NCBI GenBank assembly: GCA_028688015.1
Contig: JAQTZB010000002.1
Coordinates: forward strand, 331,992 to 395,991
Source: Elusimicrobiales bacterium
GTDB taxonomy: Bacteria; Elusimicrobiota; Elusimicrobia; Elusimicrobiales; UBA9959
Length of the DNA: 64,000 bases
Direction: 5' to 3'
Part shown: positions 63,959 to 64,000 of the stretch, one piece after another
Layout of the letters: every line of letters starts with the position of its first letter
How positions within the stretch are numbered: position 1 is the stretch's first letter
Program-made: the position numbers and the translations under genes
Notes under the pieces: generated by a model
Databases searched by the model: none
Seen by the model: only the letters and a program-made list of their open reading frames with translations
What the model was told of the DNA's origin: nothing

Positions 63959-64000
63959 TTCTCCGCCGCCGTTTCCGGTTTATATTCACTACTCCGGTAG

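Overview
The window is GC-rich, densely coded bacterial DNA read mostly on the minus strand. Best guess for the source is the phylum Elusimicrobiota or a near relative. The reasons are a divergent nitrogenase-like reductase, PorV-like outer-membrane proteins, many secreted orphan proteins, a diderm gene set (MltA, L,D-transpeptidase, lipoproteins) and a distinctive -10 promoter style (TAnACTAT). This rests on recognition only; no search was run.

Layout. 1-3.3 kb: secreted or sensor-like proteins and an M6 metalloprotease. 3.3-8.4 kb: translation operon infC-rpmI-rplT-pheS-pheT plus a TSCPD protein. 8.4-13 kb: a YdcF/ElyC-like membrane protein followed by a NifH-like reductase fused to a nitrogenase component-1-like subunit, then a second component-1-like subunit. 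13-15.1 kb: a BrnT/BrnA toxin-antitoxin pair and an AT-rich secreted gene with a frameshift in an A8 run, looking like a small acquired island. 15.1-15.7 kb: structured repeats. 15.7-22.6 kb: membrane pyrophosphatase, then the operon tRNA-Gly, tRNA-Thr, three tandem 122-bp repeats, tuf, rpmG, tRNA-Trp, secE, nusG, rplK, rplA.

22.6-30.3 kb (plus strand): WYL regulator, a transglutaminase-like secreted protein, a DUF350 membrane protein, a four-PAS histidine kinase overlapping a radical SAM gene, and mltA. 30.3-30.9 kb: a probable small RNA with its own promoter and terminator, and a second set of structured repeats. 30.9-36.5 kb: rlmB-like methyltransferase, a membrane protein, gdhA, a single-domain response regulator and a YkuD_2-type L,D-transpeptidase. 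37-43.1 kb: one tightly overlapped eight-gene minus-strand operon (histidine kinase, response regulator, transglutaminase-like protein, UV-damage endonuclease, membrane protein, radical SAM/SPASM protein, esterase, zinc-ribbon membrane protein). 43.1-49.6 kb: serC-serA-DUF1015 and a divergent pseudo-receiver/PEP-synthase-like protein. 49.7-52.1 kb: secreted protein, lipoprotein and flavin reductase.

52.2-59.4 kb holds the most striking system: a six-gene operon encoding a PorV-like outer-membrane protein with TPR, a histidine kinase, MotA, a natural FliF(RBM3)-TM-FliG fusion, a long coiled-coil protein and MotB. It has no flagellar export, hook or filament gene beside it, so it looks like a minimal rotary or gliding motor. 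A divergent HTH-like protein sits next to it. 60.3-64 kb: secreted orphans, a decayed cupin gene and a truncated gene resembling the N-terminus of HRDC-type accessory proteins.

The two best candidates for undescribed biology are the NifH-NifD-like fusion with its partner (8445-12180) and the FliF-FliG/MotAB/PorV operon (52249-59357). Next are the tRNA-linked repeats, the probable small RNA at 30378-30470 and the eight-gene radical SAM/UvsE operon.
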